A stretch of 64,000 nt of DNA from JALZDI01 sp036259355 (GTDB taxonomy: Bacteria > Actinomycetota > Actinomycetes > Propionibacteriales > Nocardioidaceae), in NCBI GenBank assembly GCA_036259355.1, contig DATABY010000046.1:1-64000 (forward strand), given 5' to 3'. The notes beneath the pieces were generated by a model. That model was not told the origin of the DNA and did not search any database. It was given only the letters and a program-made list of their open reading frames with translations. A program made the position numbers and the translations under genes. Positions 60,561 to 64,000 of this stretch are shown one piece after another. Position 1 is the stretch's first letter; each line of letters starts with the position of its first letter.

Positions 60561-61543
60561 GCGACGCTGCGAGCGCGGGGGAGCGGATCCAGGGCAGGGC
60601 CGCGCAGATCATCGCGGCCGGCGACAGTGCCCGGCGCATGGCACGCGACCCGGTCAACGAGGCGATGGTGCACAACTGGGTCGAGGCGCTCGACGACCGC
60701 AACCCCGTGTACGTCGACCGCTTGGCCGCGGAGGCGTCGGTGCACCAGGAGGTCGTCGCACCACCGGCGATGATCCAGGTGTGGACCATGCCCGGGCTGC
60801 GGCCCGACCCCACCGTGCAGGACGGCGACCCCTTGCGACAGATGATGGGGGTGCTCGACCGGGAGGGGTTCACCTCCGTGGTCGCCACCGACTCCGAGCA
60901 GACCTACCACCGCTACCTGCGCATGGGCGAGCACCTCGAGGTGTCCACCCGGCTCGAGGAGGTGGTCGGCCCCAAGCGGACCGGTCTGGGCGAGGGCTGG
61001 TTCGTGACCACGGTGTCGACGTGGTGGGTCGGTGACGAGGCCGTCGGCCGGATGCGGTTCAAGGTGCTGAAGTTCCGCCCCAAGCAAGCGGAGAGGTCGG
61101 GCCGGTCGGAGCACCCGGAGGCGGTCGCGCCGGGCTCCGTGCTGCGGCCGGCGGTCAACCGCGACACCGCGTTCTTCTGGGAGGGCGCCCGAGCAGGCGA
61201 GCTGCGCATCCAGCGGTGCGAGGACTGCGGGGCCCTGCGGCACCCGCCGGGGCCCCTGTGCATCTCGTGCGGATCGACCCGGCGGGGCCACACCGTGGCG
61301 AGCGGCCGGGGCGCCATCTTCAGCTACGTCGTGCACCACCACCCGCCGGTACCCGGCAAGGAGCTCCCCCTGGTGATCGTGCTGGTCGAGCTGAAGGAGG
61401 GTGTCCGCATGCTCGGCGAGCTGCACGACGCCGAACCGGAGACCGTCGCGATCGGGCAGCCGGTGCGGTCCCGGATGCACCGGGTCGACGACGACCTGAC
61501 CCTGCCGGCCTGGGTGCCGGCCGCATCGGAGGCAGACGCATGA
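60557..61543 (+). CDS. chsH2: steroid enoyl-CoA hydratase subunit ChsH2 (MaoC-like + DUF35)
   Basis: 328 residues. N-terminal hot-dog (MaoC-like) domain to about 180, then a DUF35 domain with a rubredoxin-like zinc ribbon C221, C224, C235, C238 (RCEDCGALRHPPGPLCISCG) and an OB fold. ChsH1-ChsH2 hydrate the C17 side-chain enoyl-CoA; the DUF35 part docks the aldolase Ltp2. GTG overlaps the preceding gene's stop. Gene order fadE28/29-chsH2-chsH1-ltp2 is as in mycobacteria (Rv3544c-Rv3540c). Confidence 0.92.
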   Translation: MSDAASAGERIQGRAAQIIAAGDSARRMARDPVNEAMVHNWVEALDDRNPVYVDRLAAEASVHQEVVAPPAMIQVWTMPGLRPDPTVQDGDPLRQMMGVLDREGFTSVVATDSEQTYHRYLRMGEHLEVSTRLEEVVGPKRTGLGEGWFVTTVSTWWVGDEAVGRMRFKVLKFRPKQAERSGRSEHPEAVAPGSVLRPAVNRDTAFFWEGARAGELRIQRCEDCGALRHPPGPLCISCGSTRRGHTVASGRGAIFSYVVHHHPPVPGKELPLVIVLVELKEGVRMLGELHDAEPETVAIGQPVRSRMHRVDDDLTLPAWVPAASEADA

Positions 61544-61998
61544 GCGCTGACTTGCTCGCACCCACGAAGACCGCGGCCGACGTGTCTGTGGGAGACCGGC
61601 TGGAAGCCGTGTCGGTCCCGATCACGCCGACGTTGGTCGTGAGCACGGCGCTGGCTACGCGCGACTTCCAGGACGTCCACCACGACCGTGACCTCGCGCA
61701 GAGCCGCGGGTCCAAGGACATCTTCCTCAACATCCTGACGAGCACCGGCCTGGTGCAGCGGTTCGTCACCGACTGGGCGGGACCGGAAGCCCTGGTGCGC
61801 GGGGTGTCGGTGCGGCTCGGAGCCCCGTGCTATCCCTACGACACGCTCCGCTTCGTCGGGGAGGTGACCGACCTGGTCACCGAGACGGCCGGTGCCATGG
61901 GGCCAGTCCTCCATATCGTCAAAGTGACTGGAAAGACCGAACTCGGTGACCATGTGGTCGCCACGGTGCGGCTGCAGCTGCCGGTCCGGGAGGCGTGA
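61540..61998 (+). CDS. chsH1: steroid enoyl-CoA hydratase subunit ChsH1 (MaoC-like)
   Basis: 152 residues, a single hot-dog domain with the hydratase motif RDFQDVHHD (D42, H47) that supplies the catalytic Asp/His, which the ChsH2 N-domain lacks in this clear form. Partner of ChsH2. ATG in ATGA overlap with chsH2; the stop overlaps the ltp2 start. Confidence 0.92.
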   Translation: MSADLLAPTKTAADVSVGDRLEAVSVPITPTLVVSTALATRDFQDVHHDRDLAQSRGSKDIFLNILTSTGLVQRFVTDWAGPEALVRGVSVRLGAPCYPYDTLRFVGEVTDLVTETAGAMGPVLHIVKVTGKTELGDHVVATVRLQLPVREA

Positions 61999-63203
61999 TG
62001 GCCGCGGGACCGCGTGCCACCGCCACGCCAAGGCACCTCTCGGGCCGCTGCGCGATCGCGGGCATCGGCGCGACCGACTTCTCCAAGGACTCCGGCCGCA
62101 GTGAGCTGCGGCTCGCCGTGGAGTGCGTGCGCGCGGCGCTCGACGACGCCGGTCTGGCATCGGCCGACGTGGACGGCATGGTCACGTTCACGATGGACGC
62201 CAACGCCGAGGTCGCGGTGGCGCGTGAGCTCGGTGTACCGGAGCTGCGGTTCTTCAGCCGCGTCCCGTACGGCGGTGGTGCCGCGTGTGCGACCGTGCAG
62301 CAGGCCGCGATGGCGGTCGCCACCGGAGTCGCCGACGTCGTGGTCTGCTACCGGGCGTTCAACGAGCGGTCCGGACAGCGCTTCGGGCAGGTGTCCCAGG
62401 CCGCGCTGACGCAGCCGACGTCGTCCGGGGTGGACAACAGCTGGTCCTACCCGTTCGGGCTCGGTACACCTGCCGCCAGCGTCGCGATGTTCGCGCAGCG
62501 GTACATGCACCGGACGGGCGCCACCAGCGCCGACTTCGGCCGGGTCGCGGTCGCCGACCGCAGGCACGCCGCGACCAACCCCAACGCGTGGTTCTACGAG
62601 CGGCCGATCACCTTGGCGGACCACCAGGCCTCCCGATGGATGACCGAGCCGCTGCACCTGCTCGACTGCTGCCAGGAGACCGACGGCGGCGTGGCGCTGG
62701 TGGTGACCAGCACGGAGCGAGCGCGCGACCTGCCGAACCCGCCGGCCGTGGTGGTCGCCGCGGCGCAGGGCAGCGGGCGCGACCAGTTCACGATGACCAG
62801 CTACTACCGCGACGACCTGACCGGGCTGCCCGAGATGGGTCTCGTCGGCAGCCAGCTCTGGTCGCAGTCGGGGCTGCGCCCCGACGACGTGCAGACCGCG
62901 GTGCTCTACGACCACTTCACGCCGTTCGTGCTGGTGCAGCTCGAGGAGCTCGGCTTCTGCGCGTTCGGCGAGGCCAGGGACTTCATCGCCGACGGCGCGA
63001 TCGAGGTGGGTGGCCGGCTGCCGCTGAACACGCACGGCGGTCAGCTGGGGGAGGCCTACATCCACGGCATGAACGGCATCGCCGAGGGCGTACGCCAGGT
63101 CCGCGGGTCGGCGGTGAACCAGGTCGACGACGTGGCGCACGTGCTGGTGACCGCGGGCACCGGCGTGCCCACCAGCGGCCTGGTGCTCTCCGCTTCGGTG
63201 TGA
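61998..63203 (+). CDS. ltp2: steroid side-chain aldolase Ltp2 (thiolase-like)
   Basis: 401 residues, thiolase fold without thiolase catalytic cysteines at the usual places. Retro-aldol cleavage of the hydroxylated side-chain CoA to androst-4-ene-3,17-dione and propionyl-CoA, in complex with ChsH1-ChsH2. The two conserved tyrosines sit at Y304 (VLYDHFTP) and Y354 (GEAYIHGMN), 50 residues apart as in known Ltp2. ATG 61998 overlaps the chsH1 stop in TGATG and lies 4 bp after GGGAGG; GTG 61995 is an alternative. Last gene of the operon. Confidence 0.93.
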   Translation: MAAGPRATATPRHLSGRCAIAGIGATDFSKDSGRSELRLAVECVRAALDDAGLASADVDGMVTFTMDANAEVAVARELGVPELRFFSRVPYGGGAACATVQQAAMAVATGVADVVVCYRAFNERSGQRFGQVSQAALTQPTSSGVDNSWSYPFGLGTPAASVAMFAQRYMHRTGATSADFGRVAVADRRHAATNPNAWFYERPITLADHQASRWMTEPLHLLDCCQETDGGVALVVTSTERARDLPNPPAVVVAAAQGSGRDQFTMTSYYRDDLTGLPEMGLVGSQLWSQSGLRPDDVQTAVLYDHFTPFVLVQLEELGFCAFGEARDFIADGAIEVGGRLPLNTHGGQLGEAYIHGMNGIAEGVRQVRGSAVNQVDDVAHVLVTAGTGVPTSGLVLSASV

Positions 63204-63211
63204 GGGCCCGG

Positions 63212-64000
63212 TCAGGCCGCGGTGACGCGCGGCGCGGTGGCCAGCCGGTGGCCCAGGTCGGCGCCGGACTCCGGCCGGGCGAAGTGGTAACCCTGCCCGA
63301 GGCGGCAGCCGAGCCGGTCCAGTGCGGCGAGCTGGTCGGCGTCCTCGATGCCCTCCGCGATCGGCTCCAGCGTCAGCGCCCGGGCCATGTTGATGATGCC
63401 TTCGGCCAGCGCCTGTCCCTCCGGGCTGCTGATCCGGTCCACGAACGTCTTGTCGATCTTGATCTGGTCGATCGGGAACTGCTGCAGGTACGCCAGCGAC
63501 GAGTACCCGGTGCCGAAGTCGTCGATCGCGAGGTGCACGCCGATCTTCTTCAGCTCCTCGAGCCGGCCGATGGTCGCCGCCACGTCGGAGACCATCGTGC
63601 TCTCGGTGATCTCGAGCATCAGGCGGTGCGGCTCGATGCCGTGCCTCTTCAGCGCCTCCGCCACCACGGTGGGCAGCGCGGAGTCGGTGAGCTGCCGCGC
63701 CGACAGGTTGACGCTGAGCTTGAGCTCGGTGGCGACCGCGCCGGCGACGGTGTCCTGCCAGTGCCGCAGCTGCCGGCAGCCCTCGTCGAGGGCCCAGGCG
63801 CCCAGGGCGCCGATCAGGCCGCTCTGCTCGGCCACCGGGATGAACTCCATCGGCGGGATCATCCCCCGCTCGGGGTGGTTCCAGCGCATCAGGGCCTCGA
63901 CGCCCACCAGGGACGTGCCGTCCAGGCTGTACACCGGTTGGTAGTGCAGGCTCAGCTCGCCGCGCTGCAGGGCCCCGCGCAGGTCGCTCTCGAGGCGGAG
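63212..64000 (-). CDS. EAL-domain c-di-GMP phosphodiesterase (N-terminal part outside window)
   Basis: The window holds the C-terminal 262 residues. A complete EAL domain: LHYQPVYSLDG, EALMRWNHP, NLSARQL, EITEST, DDFGTGYSSLAYL, IKIDKTFV, EGIED, QGYHFARP. All metal- and substrate-binding acidic residues (E of EAL, NxSxRxL, E of EITES, DD, K, E of EGIE) are present, so hydrolysis of c-di-GMP to pGpG is expected. The reading continues open past position 64000; a GGDEF, PAS or membrane part probably lies there. Converges with ltp2, stops 8 bp apart, with no hairpin in between. Confidence 0.92.
   Translation of the reverse strand, partial: LRLESDLRGALQRGELSLHYQPVYSLDGTSLVGVEALMRWNHPERGMIPPMEFIPVAEQSGLIGALGAWALDEGCRQLRHWQDTVAGAVATELKLSVNLSARQLTDSALPTVVAEALKRHGIEPHRLMLEITESTMVSDVAATIGRLEELKKIGVHLAIDDFGTGYSSLAYLQQFPIDQIKIDKTFVDRISSPEGQALAEGIINMARALTLEPIAEGIEDADQLAALDRLGCRLGQGYHFARPESGADLGHRLATAPRVTAA

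Overview
The window is a high-GC chromosomal segment of an actinobacterium. It carries a mycothiol gene (mshA), CarD, a SenX3/RegX3-type two-component system next to gpm and phoU, an HbhA/DUF2516 pair, a Mce4-type importer and the steroid regulator KstR. Short intergenic gaps, 4-bp ATGA/GTGA coupled starts and frequent GTG starts fit Propionibacteriales (Nocardioides-like); that family-level guess is an inference, the phylum is firm. There are no tRNA/rRNA genes, CRISPR arrays, complete insertion sequences or prophage genes that I can see.

Layout. 1-4.9 kb: end of an Mrp Na+/H+ antiporter operon on the minus strand (A/B fusion, C, partial D). 5-6.8 kb: sugar dehydrogenase and a PlsC acyltransferase. 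6.9-11.4 kb: sulfate-activation operon on the minus strand (CysC fused to an ATP-sulfurylase-like domain, TauE/SafE permease, CysD, CysN). 11.4-19.4 kb: asparaginase, XRE regulator/HbhA-like/DUF2516, a wrecked alpha/beta-hydrolase gene, a macrodomain protein, a BCCT transporter, BipA/TypA and an SDR. 19.5-24.8 kb: mshA, YbjN-like, gpmA, phoU, senX3-regX3 with a PHO box. 24.8-34.8 kb: LpqE-like lipoprotein, carD, ispD, ispF (inverted and overlapping ispD tail to tail), a membrane molybdopterin oxidoreductase, a three-gene unit with a C39-like peptidase, cysS, an RlmB-type rRNA methylase, an acyl-CoA dehydrogenase. 34.9-39 kb: S9 peptidase, DUF4032 protein, SoxR, CsbD-like protein.

39-63.2 kb is a condensed steroid uptake and side-chain degradation region. 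Five palindromes close to TnnAACnnGTTnnA (KstR boxes) precede (1) a split-barrel flavin/F420-type protein plus ferredoxin FdxD, (2) yrbE4AB-mce4ABCDEF plus two Mce-associated proteins, (3) two hydroxysteroid-type SDRs, (4) kstR and a divergent glycosyltransferase-methyltransferase-alpha-toroid triad of unknown role, and (5) FadE34-like, a single-chain FadE28-FadE29 fusion, ChsH2, ChsH1 and Ltp2. The known parts form one route: Mce4 imports the sterol; FadE34 and SDRs act in side-chain beta-oxidation; FadE28-FadE29, ChsH1-ChsH2 and Ltp2 remove the last three carbons as propionyl-CoA. KstR would derepress all of them together. The best candidate for something undescribed is the KstR-box-linked triad at 52869-55943. 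The window ends in a truncated EAL-domain c-di-GMP phosphodiesterase gene.
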